DNA from: Euphorbia lathyris
Taxonomy: Eukaryota > Streptophyta > Magnoliopsida > Malpighiales > Euphorbiaceae
Assembly (NCBI RefSeq): GCF_963576675.1
Contig: NC_088916.1
Span: 24,217,501 to 24,281,500, forward strand
Direction of reading: 5' to 3'
Length of the DNA stretch: 64,000 bases
Part shown: positions 33,595-45,042 of the stretch, piece by piece
Layout of the letters: every line of letters starts with the position of its first letter
How positions within the stretch are numbered: the first letter of the stretch is position 1
Notes under the pieces: model-generated
What the model was told of the DNA's origin: nothing
What the model saw: only the letters and a program-made list of their open reading frames with translations
The model's database searches: none
Program-made: the position numbers and the translations under genes

Positions 33595-34594
33595 ATTGCC
33601 CCCCTATTTTATGTGTAAAAGATTTGAAAATGAATTTTGCACATAAAATAAGTCTTTTATTAATTTTTTTTTATCCGTCAGTACTGATTTTGTTGAAGCT
33701 GAAATTGTGTTCTTTGCAGCTTCCTCGTCATTTTCAGACATGATTTCTGTTGGTTGATGGCTCAGAAAGAAAATAAAGATCACCAAGGTAAATTTGTATG
33801 AAAATTGACGGTGTGTGATGGAATTGCTGGATGACTTGTTGAATTTTTCTTTGAATTACAAGACATGTCCATCTGCTGCTGCATTTTCTCATATTGCAAT
33901 CTCATTTTTTTGCTTGCTTCGTCTTTGACTGATATGCTTCGCTGCTACTGAAATTTTCATCAATCACGCCATGTTTGTTGATGCTGAATAAGCTCGTGTC
34001 TGCCTCTATTTTCCTTCGTAACTAGGCTCAATTTGCAATCAGTTTTTCCTACTCATTTAAACAAAATAGTTGCTGCCATTTTATTTAAATTATATAAAAA
34101 TTGATCTTGAGTTGAGTTTAGGGAAAATTACACAAAAATTCATATTCTAAAAACTATTTACAACTATATCAAGTCATAATTTTAAATTATATCAAACTAG
34201 TAAAATCAGTATTTTTAATATATTTTAAGGATTAGAATTTATAAATTAAAAGTCTAGAACATATTTTCTAGGGTTTATAATTTATTAATTGGAGTCTAGA
34301 TTTTTTAAATTATGGTATAAAATCATAATATACAGAGAATAATGACATATTAAGAATTAAATTTGGTAATATGACTTAGTTGTAATTTTGTATCTAATTA
34401 TGATATTCATGTATTTGACCCTTGAGTTTATCCCTGAAAAATGTTAAAGTTGAATCCGATTTATATCCATATAGATATGTTGCTTGCTGAAATTGGTTTA
34501 ACTCCGTCTATGAATTCGCGACTTCACTTTCATTGTTAATAAAGTTCTTTGAGCTACTGATTGGCGGAAATAAATTGAATTGTCACTTTTTTTT
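33595..34594 (-). other. Tat-like Gypsy 3' non-coding internal region
   Basis: From the polypurine tract (complement AAAATAGGGGGGCAAT next to the LTR) to the remnant ORFs at 34595. AT-rich, no ORF with family motifs. In complete Tat elements RT to integrase would lie between this zone and the protease. Confidence 0.55.
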
Positions 34595-35305
34595 TCAAGA
34601 ACCATGATTGGCTAATATTTGTCTTGAACCTCTTGAGCTTGGATTTGAGAATCCATTTGATGATATGGATATATCGTACATGACGGAACATGCCCCCCCG
34701 ACGTCTTCGAGCTTGGATGTCATCAGTGCTGCACATGTTGTTGTCTCGTATTTGATGGGGACAAAACTGAGCGAGTGGACAACGGATCGGGTGGAAAAGG
34801 CTACACTGAGCTTCTTTGTCTCGATTGCTTTTTTTTTATATCTAGCAGCTCTTTTATTCTTTCTCAATTTTTTGGGACATGTAGACAGACTTTTTTTGTT
34901 TTTCTTCATTTTTATTTTTCTTTTCATTTATGTCTTTTATCATTTCGTTTCTTACACTTTTTTTTTTGAAATGGATGATTTATTACCTCTAAGCGCGCTA
35001 AAAATATCAATGATGCTAAAATGTAAAATGATGCAAAAACGGAACAAAACAAAAATAAAAGGCACCTCGTACCTTATCGCATCTTTATTTTTTCTATAGC
35101 GGCTGATGCTACCGCTTTGTCCTTCGGCTGTGACAAAATCATTAAACCTCTTCGATGAGAGGTTCATTGCTAACCGGTTGCTTTTTCCTTTAGTCTTGAT
35201 CTTGATTGGACCAATATTATCTTCGTATAATCGAGACTCCACCATATCCGAATGTGTCTCAATAGGTTTTTCATTTGCCTGAATCACCTCAACGTCACCC
35301 CTTTT
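34595..35305 (-). pseudogene. Protease-RT linker remnant of Tat-like Gypsy
   Basis: A minus-strand stretch within 34952-35287 resembles the linker after the protease in Tat elements (GPIKIKTKGKSNRLAMNLSS, KNKDAIRYEVPF) but leads to no RT. The part 34608-34830 is open on both strands; its plus-strand reading is acidic (GFENPFDDMDISYMTEHAPP) and then turns into a T-run. I cannot say which strand, if either, was coding. Confidence 0.4.
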
Positions 35306-35917
35306 TCAAAGTAGTAAAAGTTGGTGCAAAGATGACGGAATGCATGAGTTAGAATGAATCCAATCTGGACCGAGCAAAGCTTGATTACTTGCTGTAGAGC
35401 TCACCATAAAAAATGCCGTCATAGTGGTTTGGGTACCGATGGTAAGTTGCACATGTAAAACCCCATAGGTTTTAGCAATTTCGCCTGTAAAAGCTGAGAC
35501 ATAAATTTCTGACGTCATTATGTCGCATACGGATTTCCCGAGAGCTAGTGCCATCTTTAATGGCATAATGTTAATGAATGAACCATTATCAACTAGAACT
35601 CTCGATAAGAGCTTTCTATCAACGTGTGCTTTGACGTATAATGGCTTAATATGGTGTGTCATCTGCGGAGTGGGTTTGTCAAAATAAACCCGCTTCATCC
35701 GATCTTTTAACGAAGATTTTATTGTAACACCACATCGTCGTTCTTCTTGGACTTTGTTTCTTTCCTCATTTGTATCTTCACTTCTGAAATGTATTGGTAA
35801 AATTAGAGAAGTAGCAGCACATCCAACTTGGATCAAAAAGTCTCTAACACGAATTTTAACTTTTTTCTTTTCTTTTCTTTTTTCTTTCGAAACGTTGCTA
35901 GAATCGACACTAGACAA
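35306..35917 (-). CDS. Tat-like Gypsy retropepsin
   Basis: 203 codons. After a basic, Lys/Arg-rich beginning comes the aspartic protease: active-site stretch VLVDNGSFINIMPL at about residue 110, then LLGPDWIHSNSCIPSSLHQL near the end, a segment characteristic of Tat/Ogre Gypsy proteases. The usual DGGS is DNGS here, which keeps the Asp and the second Gly. It would cleave the Gag polyprotein; the frame stops just after the domain. Confidence 0.75.
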   Translation of the reverse strand: MSSVDSSNVSKEKRKEKKKVKIRVRDFLIQVGCAATSLILPIHFRSEDTNEERNKVQEERRCGVTIKSSLKDRMKRVYFDKPTPQMTHHIKPLYVKAHVDRKLLSRVLVDNGSFINIMPLKMALALGKSVCDIMTSEIYVSAFTGEIAKTYGVLHVQLTIGTQTTMTAFFMVSSTASNQALLGPDWIHSNSCIPSSLHQLLLL

Positions 35918-36124
35918 CTCTATTTCATTTTTCCTTCTTTTTTCTGCCTCTCTCTTTCTTATTCTTCTTTTTGCATTTTTGAGAGAGGTTGTGGAAATTT
36001 TTTATGTCGGTTGATGAACCATTTTTCGAGGGGAACTTGCGCCGGTGGAGTAACGAGATCGGCCTTGGTTTGCACCACTTTTATTTTTATTTATTGGCTT
36101 TCGTTTTCTCTATGGCTTTTCTTT

Positions 36125-37154
36125 CTACTTGGCGGTTGGCAAAGTGCCCTTTGGTACCCAAATTTGTTTTGTCTTTGGATGGTCGAGGCGCCCTTTTCTC
36201 TGATTCGAGGTGTTGTTATGGACATTATGCTTAAGAGGTGGCATCTCGATGGAAGTTGCATTTTTCATTGTAGCGGCTGGAAATGGATCATCATTAATCA
36301 ACATGTTCTCTTTCTTTTCAGGAAATTTAAGCACGCCTTTGTTGATTCTATCCTGCATCGCATTCATAAAAACAAAGCAAGATTGTATGTCGTGGCTCCA
36401 ACTATCATGATATTTACAATAAGTGTTTCCACTGGTGTCATCTCTCGATGGAATAATGTGTCCATGTGGTAAGGTGATAAAACCCTCTTTTAGCAAATAA
36501 TCAAACAATTCTCCAGTTTTAGAAACATCAAATGTGTATTGCACATTTGTATTCCGCTTAACCACTTCAGGGTTTTTGGACTTTTTGCTAATATTGGACA
36601 AACGCGGGATCCTGTTCTAGTTAGTTCGTCTATAGCTACCTCGTGTGCCTCATTGGTTTCTATATCCTGATCGTAACTACCTACAGAGTTTTTCTTCCTA
36701 CGACTATCCTCACGCATTAATTCTTCATATCCTGACACTTTAGCAACAAGTTCATAATAATCACAAAAATCAATGCCCTGAAATTTCTTCCTATTTTCAA
36801 ACTCTAAGCCAAGTTGAGCAATTTTAACAAACTCTATTTCAGGAATATTAACTCGACATCTATGCCTCATTTTCTTGAAACGATTAATAAAACTTTCAAC
36901 GGACTCACCTGAGCGCTGAACCATACGAGATAGTTCGGTGACACATACCTCCGGCTCAGTTCGATAGAACTGAGCATGAAATAATTGTTCCATGCGACCC
37001 CAGCTTCTGATAGATTCAGGTTGTAATGTCGTATACCATGTGAAAGCCGGTCCAGTTAGTGATCCAGGGAATAAACGCAAACGAAGCATATCGAAGTCTT
37101 GCTCTGCACTAATCCCACTGCATTGGAATGAAAATCGAGCAACGTGCTCGATGG
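36125..37154 (-). pseudogene. Tat-like Gypsy gag, central and C-terminal parts
   Basis: 36490-37089 and just upstream carry the retrotransposon gag domain (FPGSLTGPAFTWYTTL, FINRFKKMRHRCRVNIPE, YYELVAKVSGYEELM). After a frameshift near 36600, 36125-36601 carries the Cys/His segment (YCKYHDSWSHDIQSC) and a conserved tail (KGVLKFPEK). The upstream part of the gene is at 42320-42924, separated by the solo LTR. Gag would form the particle. Confidence 0.8.
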
Positions 37155-37421
37155 TAGATTGTCACGTCCGTGTCTAAAATTATTCGATGGAGTATTAATT
37201 AATTATTATCTTAACTACACTATTGGGTTTAATTTAAGGAGTTTAAGTGTAAATTAAAAGTTTTGGGTTAGTTTTATAAAAGTTATAAAATAAAAGGACC
37301 CTAATGAATATTTTTCTAATTACAAGAATGGATGAATCCATTAAATTTCATACGGAATTTATTTAAAAATAATAATAATAATAAAAATAAAATAAAAACT
37401 ATTAACTAAAGGGATTTAATT

Positions 37422-40356
37422 TTTTTTTTTTTTTTGGTAGAAAAGGAAAAGAAAAATGAATAACAACAAACTACCCAGGAATTAGCCTAGGGAAGCTAAC
37501 CCCAATCCTATCTTCTAAGAGAAGATGAGAGATGAAACTAGGGGAAACAGGAAGGGTAGTAACGCCTAACGTCCCTTCATGGCCCGCCGCCGCCAAGCGA
37601 TCAGCAACACGATTCTGCTCTCTAAAAATGTGTCTGAACTCTACGAACTCAAAGGAGGAGCAAAGCCTTATAATAGCTTTGATGAGGTTGCGACTGTTAA
37701 GACCCATAGAATGATTCTCAGAAATCATTTTGATTGCTTCCAAATTATCAGACTCCACAGAGAGCCTCTTAACACCCAGCCTTTTAGCAAGATTGATTCC
37801 AGTAAGAATAGCCCAGAGCTCCGCAGAAAAGGAAGAACCCAACCCTAAATTCTGGGAGAACCCAGAAAGCCAGACGCCCCCTACATCTCTAAGCACACCT
37901 CCAGCCGCAATCTTACCGTTACTGAGGCAGGAACCATCAGTATTCAGCTTCACAACCCCCTCTCTTGGCCTGCTCCATCCCACGAGATGGACATCACAAC
38001 ACTGAGAGGCTCTGGCAAGGGACTCTCCTTTGAAACTATCGATAATAGAGAAAAGTTTTTTCGAGAAGAAATCAGCTAAGTTTGTCATAAAAACAGTTTT
38101 ATCTCCAAAAATCTCCTCGTTTCTCCATTTCCAAACTTGGTGACAGATAATAGCAAAGAAAATGTCACCATGCTCCATGTATGGAAGCAACTTTCCTCTA
38201 ACACCATCAGAGAACCAGTCGACCTCAGAATGTGCCATGAAGGAAGAGAAAATATGGTGTGGGAGAATTTTCCTCCAAACCTCTTTACTATTAGAGCAAT
38301 CTCTAAGAGCATGGCACAAAGTCTCAACATGGCCTCTGCATCTACTGCAAGCTCCAGAATCAGCCAAGTGCCTTCTGTGCCTATCCGAATTAGTAAGAAG
38401 CCTGTCCTTAACGCCCAGCCACAGGAAACTCCTAATACGGAAAGGAACTTTAAGGGTCCAAATCGACTTCCACACATCCGAGGGAGGATCAGATCTAAAG
38501 AGAGAGAAAGCTTCAAAGGCCGATTTGCAAGAATAAACTCCATTGTTAGTCAGCGCCCAACAGTGCCTATCCAAGTCTTCCTCTTGATTACTCACCTTCA
38601 CTCCCCGCATTCTAAGGAGAGTCTCAAGGCTAAAGAAAGTATCAAACTTTGACCAGATCCAGTCCCCTTCCGAGTCAACCACATCGACAATCCTCCAGTT
38701 GCGTATATCACTAGGCGGGGGGGAAGAACACACCTCAATTAACGGTTTATCCCCAATCCAGTTATCAAACCAGAAACTAATGGACTTACCATTCCCCACC
38801 TCCAGGCCAACTCCCGAGCAGAACTCATCAAACACAGCACTAAGTCCTTTCCAGAGGAAGGAACAATTAGCAACTCTCTCTTTCGGGCCCCCGAAGATTT
38901 TGTCTTTCCGATACTTACCACAAAGGAGGCGAACCCAAAGAGAGGAGGGGTTTTGCCACATACGCCAAAGGAGTTTCATTAATAAAACTTTATTATTGTC
39001 CTTTGCTTTCCTAATACCCAGACCCCCAGAATCTTTAGGCTGGCAAACCTCACTCCAAGGCACAAGATGGATCTTCCTGCCCTCCGCAGCTTCCCCCCAC
39101 AGGAACCTACGGTTAATCTTGTCAAGATCATTAAGCACAGGATCCGGAAGCTTACAAGCCTGCATGATGTGATTGGGAGCAGCACAATTAACAGATTGAA
39201 TTAACGTGAGGCGGCCAGCGAGAGACAGAGTCTTGGCTTTCCAAGTGGCACACTTCGAATTAGCTTTATCCAAAGTCTCTTTGAAGGAGCCTTTAGACAC
39301 ACGCTCACTATGGAGGGGAACGCCCAGATACTTCCCAAGAGAATCAGTAAGAGGAATACCTGAGAGATCACTTAATCTCTTACAGACTCTCTGATTCATA
39401 TTCTTAGAGCACATCATCCTAGATTTCTGGATATTAAGCTTCTGCCCAGAGGCCGAACAAAAACAATCCAGAATATCCATAATGACTCTCAACTGCTCCT
39501 CATTACCCTCAAGAAAGATAAGGACATCATCTGCAAAGAATAAGTGAGTCACCTGGGGACAGAAGCTGTTGATCGCCACAGGGTGGAAACTCCCATTATC
39601 AATCGCATCCTGAATCAGGTGAGAGAGCCTCTCCATAGCAATAACAAAAAGGAAAGGGCTCATAGGATCCCCCTGACGGATTCCTCTGCCCGGGGAAAAT
39701 TCCTCCGACATATCCCCATTGACCATAACTTGAAACACAGGAGAAGAAATACATACCTTAATTAAACTTCTCCAGCTGTCCGGGATTCTAGCTCTCTCAA
39801 GGCTCTCCATCAAGAAATCCCAATTAATTCGATCATAGGCCTTCTCTAAATCCAGCTTCAGAGCCACAATGCCTTTCCTCCCCTTCCTAATCTTCATCGT
39901 GTGGACCATCTCTTGGGCGATCACCACATTATCCATCATTTGTCTACCAGGCACAAAGCTACCCTGATTCTGACAAATGATCGCAGGAAGAATGCCACGG
40001 ATTCTATTAGCCACAATCTTTGTAACAGTTTTGTAAAGAACATTACAAAGACTGATAGGTCTCATATGCAAAAAGGAAGAAGGCTTATCAATCTTAGGAA
40101 TCAGAACCAGGAGGGTTCTATTAACCAGCTCAATATCCTTCGAACCACTGAACACCCCCAAGACAAAATTATAGATGCCTTCCTTCACTACATCCCAATG
40201 CTTATGGTAAAAGCCCGCCGGAAGACCATCAATCCCAGGAGCTTTAGAAGCCCCAATGCTGAAGATAGCTTGGTCAATCTCTTTTCGGGAAATAGGTTGA
40301 AAGGCCTCCTGACTACAATCCTCACTGATTAAAGGAAATGTAGCAATAGAGTGAGC
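37422..40356 (-). mobile_element. Plant L1-type LINE, 5'-truncated, 2935 bp
   Basis: Flanked by the 14-bp duplication AAAGGGATTTAATT (37408-37421 and 40357-40370). The poly(A) tail shows as a T-run at 37420-37435. The minus-strand frame is open from the truncation point at 40356 to the stop at 37471, so no inactivating change has accumulated. The missing 5' part would hold ORF1 and the endonuclease. It lies in the solo LTR, so it is younger than it. Confidence 0.93.
37471..40356 (-). CDS. LINE ORF2: reverse transcriptase, zinc finger and RNase H, 5' partial
   Basis: About 961 open codons with no start of its own; it is cut at the 5' side by LINE truncation. RT: SKAPGIDGLPAGFYHKHW at the N side, FVPGRQMMDNVVIAQEM, YDRINWDFL, GIRQGDPMSPFLF and the active site FADD (about 39535). 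The zf-RVT region follows (RIRSFLWLGVKDRLLTNSD, CSRCRG...ETLCHALRDC). The C-terminal RNase H has NTDGS, SAELWAI and VESDN as likely catalytic Asp/Glu/Asp, then FREQNRVADRLA. ORF2 drives target-primed reverse transcription; a C-terminal RNase H marks one branch of plant L1 elements. Codon frame is intact. Confidence 0.93.
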   Translation of the reverse strand, partial: AHSIATFPLISEDCSQEAFQPISRKEIDQAIFSIGASKAPGIDGLPAGFYHKHWDVVKEGIYNFVLGVFSGSKDIELVNRTLLVLIPKIDKPSSFLHMRPISLCNVLYKTVTKIVANRIRGILPAIICQNQGSFVPGRQMMDNVVIAQEMVHTMKIRKGRKGIVALKLDLEKAYDRINWDFLMESLERARIPDSWRSLIKVCISSPVFQVMVNGDMSEEFSPGRGIRQGDPMSPFLFVIAMERLSHLIQDAIDNGSFHPVAINSFCPQVTHLFFADDVLIFLEGNEEQLRVIMDILDCFCSASGQKLNIQKSRMMCSKNMNQRVCKRLSDLSGIPLTDSLGKYLGVPLHSERVSKGSFKETLDKANSKCATWKAKTLSLAGRLTLIQSVNCAAPNHIMQACKLPDPVLNDLDKINRRFLWGEAAEGRKIHLVPWSEVCQPKDSGGLGIRKAKDNNKVLLMKLLWRMWQNPSSLWVRLLCGKYRKDKIFGGPKERVANCSFLWKGLSAVFDEFCSGVGLEVGNGKSISFWFDNWIGDKPLIEVCSSPPPSDIRNWRIVDVVDSEGDWIWSKFDTFFSLETLLRMRGVKVSNQEEDLDRHCWALTNNGVYSCKSAFEAFSLFRSDPPSDVWKSIWTLKVPFRIRSFLWLGVKDRLLTNSDRHRRHLADSGACSRCRGHVETLCHALRDCSNSKEVWRKILPHHIFSSFMAHSEVDWFSDGVRGKLLPYMEHGDIFFAIICHQVWKWRNEEIFGDKTVFMTNLADFFSKKLFSIIDSFKGESLARASQCCDVHLVGWSRPREGVVKLNTDGSCLSNGKIAAGGVLRDVGGVWLSGFSQNLGLGSSFSAELWAILTGINLAKRLGVKRLSVESDNLEAIKMISENHSMGLNSRNLIKAIIRLCSSFEFVEFRHIFREQNRVADRLAAAGHEGTLGVTTLPVSPSFISHLLLEDRIGVSFPRLIPG

Positions 40357-42319
40357 AAAGGGATTTAATTAACTTTTAAGAATAATAATAAAATAATTAA
40401 TTAGTTAATGGTTTGACACATAAATGGACATGTGTAAGCATTAAATTGATTTAAAATATACGTGTTGATACATAAAAAAACGTGTCATTCTTTTGTCATG
40501 CATGAAAATGTGTCCATGCCATTGTTTGGTTTAATATAAATAGCAAATCAATTTAAAAAGAGGGCATGAAGAGTATTTTGATACATAAATAAATAAATGG
40601 ATATATGATGGGCAATGAAGGTTTTGATTAAAGGTTTTGGTAACAACGATCCGAGTTCGACTAACAACGATCCGAGTTCGACTTTAAGTAAAGTGTCTCG
40701 TATGGACAGACTCGAATTTCTAAAGTTACGAGGTAATATGATTTTATCTTTATTTGAGTTCTAATTAGAAAATTCGTTGGAGGTTTCGATTACGGAAAGA
40801 ATTGACGCTAGTTAATTATTAAATTATCACAGTCTAAATCTTTATGTGTTAAAAAAATAAAAATAAAAATTTATACGGATAGACTCGTAGTAGTGTGACG
40901 AATCTAACTGAACCTTCTGTCGGAATTAAAGATACAAGTTTAGTGTTACAGATTACAATTTCGGTGACGAACATAAATGGTCTAATAGAAACATTTGGTT
41001 TAAAATTTAATTTTATATCATAATGAAGTGACGTTAATTTATCGAAATAAAATAAGTTATTAAATTAGAAAGACTAATACCGATATTTACCAATTAGAGT
41101 CGGTATAAAGTTAAATATAAGATTAGTACGAGAATTATAAAATTAGTTCAAATAGACTTATGATAATATAACGAGTCTAACGGTACGTATATTCGGTCTA
41201 AAATAGTTGTTACGGTGACAAATCAAAATAAGTTTCAGTTTTAAATTATTTAAGTGACTTTGAATACGTTTTAGTAAATTGTGTAAGATATATTGTTTTA
41301 AAATATTTATATACTTTTGATTTTGATTATTTGAAGAATAATTATTTATTATCGTGGTATTTTGGAATTTTGATCGAGAAAATGAATTTGACAATTTTAT
41401 ACGAAGTATTTTTGGATTGAGAAAAATGATTCGATTATTGTTATTATTTATGTGATTTGGATTGAAAGTCCAAATATGATTTTTATGTTGTGATATTTTG
41501 AAAGAAAGACAAAATGGTTTTGTCCATCTAGGATTGTCCGGGGTAGGAGTTGTAAGTTGTAAGACCATACCTAAGGGCGGTATGGCCAGAGTGCACGGCT
41601 GGTAGTCCTAACGTTAGGCAAGGCGAGATATGAATGAGATATCTCGATTATTGATATGATTGATGTTATGATAAGCTACACGGGTGGAATTCGAGGATGG
41701 ACACACAAATTTTATATTTTGTTCTGGAAATGCTTGATGACTTGAATTATAATGTTTTACGTTTTATTGATTACGAGTTGGTTTGTTAAAGCAGTTTATC
41801 TGATTACGAGTTCGTTTGATAAAACGTTTCTTTGATTACAAATTGGTTTGATAAAGCGGTTTATTTGTTTTGATCTAGTTTGATAAAACGAGTTCGTTTT
41901 GATAAAATGAGTTATATATATAAAATTATATAGTAACAAAGCGAAATATGCAATTAAAATATTAGCGTGTCATTCAACGTGTCAATATATTAGAACGGGT
42001 TAATAAGTTAAGAGGACTACCGAAGTTAAGAGAACTAACGAGTCAAGAGAAGTTAAGAGAACTACCTAAATTAAGAGAACTACCTAAATAGGTAGAACTA
42101 CGTGGCTTTGATTCCTGGTTTAAATATTAAATGATTATTCGGGATACGTAGGAAGCTCGATAGAATTATCGAGTCCAAGCCAAATAATTAATAAAACTTT
42201 AGGCAGTCTAAATAAATTTTTATCTATTGAAAATCGGTTCGGCTTTCAGGCTGTTAGGCGTTCGGTATCCTATTTTCCATTCATACCCGATGCCGTTTTG
42301 GGTCGGGTGTTACATAGAT

Positions 42320-42924
42320 TGTCCACTTTCACGTGAAAATAAAGAAAAATCTAGAATTCTAAAATTGTGATGGAATGGGTATCGTTGGTCGTATTCCCTA
42401 GGGTAGGCTTTCTGAAACTCCGAGCGGTACACTTCACGGACCGTGGGTCCATAAATTTCTTGCACGATGTTCTGAATACGTTGCCTATCCTTTGCTTCAT
42501 TACATATTTCGCTCCTCACACCTAAAATACGAGATATGTTATTATTATCACGAGAATTCTCACGAATATTTTCACGAGTATATTCGCGGGTATGATCACG
42601 GTCTTGATTTCTCCACGTGCCCCCCAAACCTCAAGCATTGTTATCACCATAGTGCTCCGAGTGGATATTAGGTCCGGTGTTAGACCTAAAATAAGGCGCA
42701 TTTGGGGGTATTGAAAATTGCTCTGAGGTTCTTCGATCTCCTCGCTCATTGAATCTTATGTTTTCTTCACGACTAGGCGGTGGCCTATATCGTTCGCCTT
42801 GGGGAGTGCCTTCCCTTGTGTTATATGAAACGTTGTGAGAATTTAAATTTTTAGCATAAATTTCAACACACCTATCCAGGATTTTATTTATCTCGTCAGT
42901 GAGATTATTAATCTTGTTTTCCAA
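42320..42924 (-). pseudogene. Tat-like Gypsy gag, N-terminal part
   Basis: Starts with ATG at 42922-42924. Hydrophilic, Arg/Asn/Glu-rich (YRPPPSREENIRFNERGDRR, YTRENIRENSRDNNN), typical of the disordered N region of plant Gypsy gag. One in-frame TGA at 42628-42630 breaks it. It reaches the solo LTR at 42319 and continues in frame at 37154. Confidence 0.7.
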
Positions 42925-43172
42925 ATTGGGTTGTCTCTAAGCTTGCATCATCTCGGTTTGAGCTTTAACATTTTGCGACATCTCGGCTACAATCCTTTCT
43001 ACGTTGCACATATAAGCCACTTATCGTGCAAAGAATGCATTGAAATCCGGTTGCCGCGTTGATGTCCGATGAACGTCTTCCAAATGGCTCACTGTCTCGG
43101 CAACATAGCCTTCGGACATATTCGTGTCCTAGAAAAAAAAATGTTTTGGGTACCACTAGGCGTGCCAAAAAT
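42925..43172 (-). promoter_or_regulatory. Tat-like Gypsy leader and primer-binding site
   Basis: On the minus strand the LTR end is followed by ATTTTTGGCACGCCTAGTGG (43153-43172), a primer site of the type seen in several plant Gypsy lineages. The tRNA was not identified. The rest of the short leader runs to the gag ATG. Confidence 0.6.
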
Positions 43173-44763
43173 TGTTGCGATATTTTCGAAATATCCCAAT
43201 TTTCAACCTTGATACGCATTTGCGGGGATTAAAAATGGTAAAAATAATGCGGGCGTGCCAGAGAATCTATTTCTCAAAGGATAAAATGGTAATTGAATAC
43301 AGTAAATAAATAAAATGCGCCTAAATTACTTGAATTCTAAACGAAAAGCGATTGACGATCGTTACAAGGACTGAAAATAAAAACAACGGTCTTGGGCCCC
43401 GACGTTACTTGACAGGTCGGTCGGAAAAAACAATTTATAAATATAAGTACCAAAAATAAAGTAATAACACGACACAAAATATAACTTTTTTAATTTTCTT
43501 TTATATTTTTATTGATTTTGTAAATATTTTTCAATGTTTTTTGTGTTACAAATAATAATAAGGCATGAAAATTACAACTTAAAAAGAAATAATAACTTTA
43601 AAGCTAGAAATGTAAATAAGTCATGAAAAATAAATATGTACGGGATGAAATAAAATTAAACCAATCTCTTTGATGTCGTTGGGATGTGTGGAATTAAGGA
43701 CTGGAACTCCGAAAAATCGGCTCGGGGGCTGTTGCGTTGTCGGGGTAATTCTGGGTGAATTTGGAGCAGTTCGGAGAGTTCAGGGACTTGAGCAGAAATT
43801 TACCACCAAGCTAATAAATCATCACCACTTTGTGGAACAAAACAGTGATTCCGTGGGACTTTCGGGCTCAATTTCGGGAGCTGTTGAGGTCGGATTATAG
43901 CGAAACGAAGGCTAGTATTTCAAGTTAGTGTGCAAAGGAAGGGTTTAGAACTGGAATTTCAGAAAAATATCGAGTAAATGAGTCGGAATAAATTATTAAA
44001 AATTGGGTGACAGAATAATTGTTTGATGGTCGAAAAACCAAAAGCTTGATTCTGTTTCGTGGAGTTTATGGACAATTAAGAAAGCTATAAGGTGTCATTT
44101 TTTACGAAATAAAAATTGAGAATTGAAGAATTGATGTCAATAAAGAGATTAAAATTAATTTGGGCTAAAATATCAGCTAACGAACTCTAAATAAAATTTG
44201 GAAAACGACTCACCAGAAAAGTTGTTTGATGAATTTTTCAATGATGAAAAACTCAAAAGTTTGTTTCTGGGTCTTTTTAATTGATTGAGATCAATAAAAA
44301 GTTTCTAAATATGATTTGGAATAGGTGTGTAAACTAAGAATAACTCGACAATGGGATTTCGGTGATCTTGGCTTTACAAAAAATGCTTGAAGCTTTGAAG
44401 AATATAACAATGGTGAAATTTGATTTAGACTAAGAAAGCTTGAATCAAGGATTAGGTGATGATTTTACTGACTTAACTAAGAGATTGCAAGAAACGATTT
44501 GAAAATTGGTTGATTAAACTAAGTGAATTTCGGATTTGAAGTTTCTGAAAATTGGAAGATTTTTTTAGGAACTGAAGATTAAAAAACTAATTCTGGGAAT
44601 TGAGACGTTGTTTAGACTAATTAGATGCTAAAGAACGATTTCTACGAATCTAAGGATTGATAAAAATGCCGATTTTGGCAGAGATTTTGAGAGAAAAATT
44701 GAGTTGTCTGTGTGTTTGATTGATTTTGAATGGGCAATGGAATGAAAAATTTGAGCTCTATTT
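43173..44763 (-). mobile_element. Tat-like Gypsy 5' LTR, distal part
   Basis: Homologous to 31208-about 33030. It is cut at TATTT (44759-44763) by Copia C; the remainder is 49645-50206. It lacks the LINE tail present in the 3' LTR. Confidence 0.88.
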
Positions 44764-44954
44764 TGTTGGCGGCACAGTATTATATAGGAAGTAGAAGACC
44801 TGTTGGGAAGGGATTCTAGATAGGAAGTCTTATAGGAGAAGGATTGTATTCTTCTAGGTTGTGTAGGATTAGGACTCTCTCTTTGTAACCTATAAATATC
44901 GATACTCATGTGAATAACACGGACAACAAATATTACAGAGAGAACAAATTATCA
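44764..44954 (+). mobile_element. Copia C 5' LTR
   Basis: 191 bp; core promoter-like TATAAATATC at about 44891. The 3' copy is at 49454-49644. Confidence 0.92.
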
Positions 44955-44967
44955 TGGTATCAGAGCC
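44955..44967 (+). promoter_or_regulatory. Copia C primer-binding site (tRNA-Met)
   Basis: TGGTATCAGAGCC immediately follows the LTR. Confidence 0.92.
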
Positions 44968-45042
44968 AGGTTTAAACACTAAACGAGAGTTCGGTGAGTA
45001 CCGATTTAAATCGACAATATTTTTCGTTTACTTTTTGGCGAC

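Larger units (their letters stand above)
37160..42314. mobile_element. Solo LTR (about 2.2 kb) inserted in the Gypsy gag
   Basis: Ends TGTCACGTCC (37160) and GGTGTTACA (42314) are TG...CA termini flanked by the 5-bp duplication TAGAT (37155-37159, 42315-42319). Removing it rejoins gag in frame. After subtraction of the LINE and its duplication it is about 2206 bp, without primer site, polypurine tract or ORF, as a solo LTR left by recombination would be. Termini of this type are common in plant chromovirus LTRs. The orientation is not settled. It contains a 21-bp tandem pair (40641-40682), repeats of TTGGTTTGATAAA type (41755-41915) and TTAAGAGAACTACC repeats (42010-42100). Confidence 0.8.

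Noticed and set aside
38085..39185. Several plus- and minus-strand ORFs inside the LINE
   Set aside because: Out-of-frame shadows of the intact ORF2.
41158..41568. 136-codon minus-strand ORF in the solo LTR
   Set aside because: Asn/Ile/Lys-rich text of AT-rich DNA; LTRs are non-coding.
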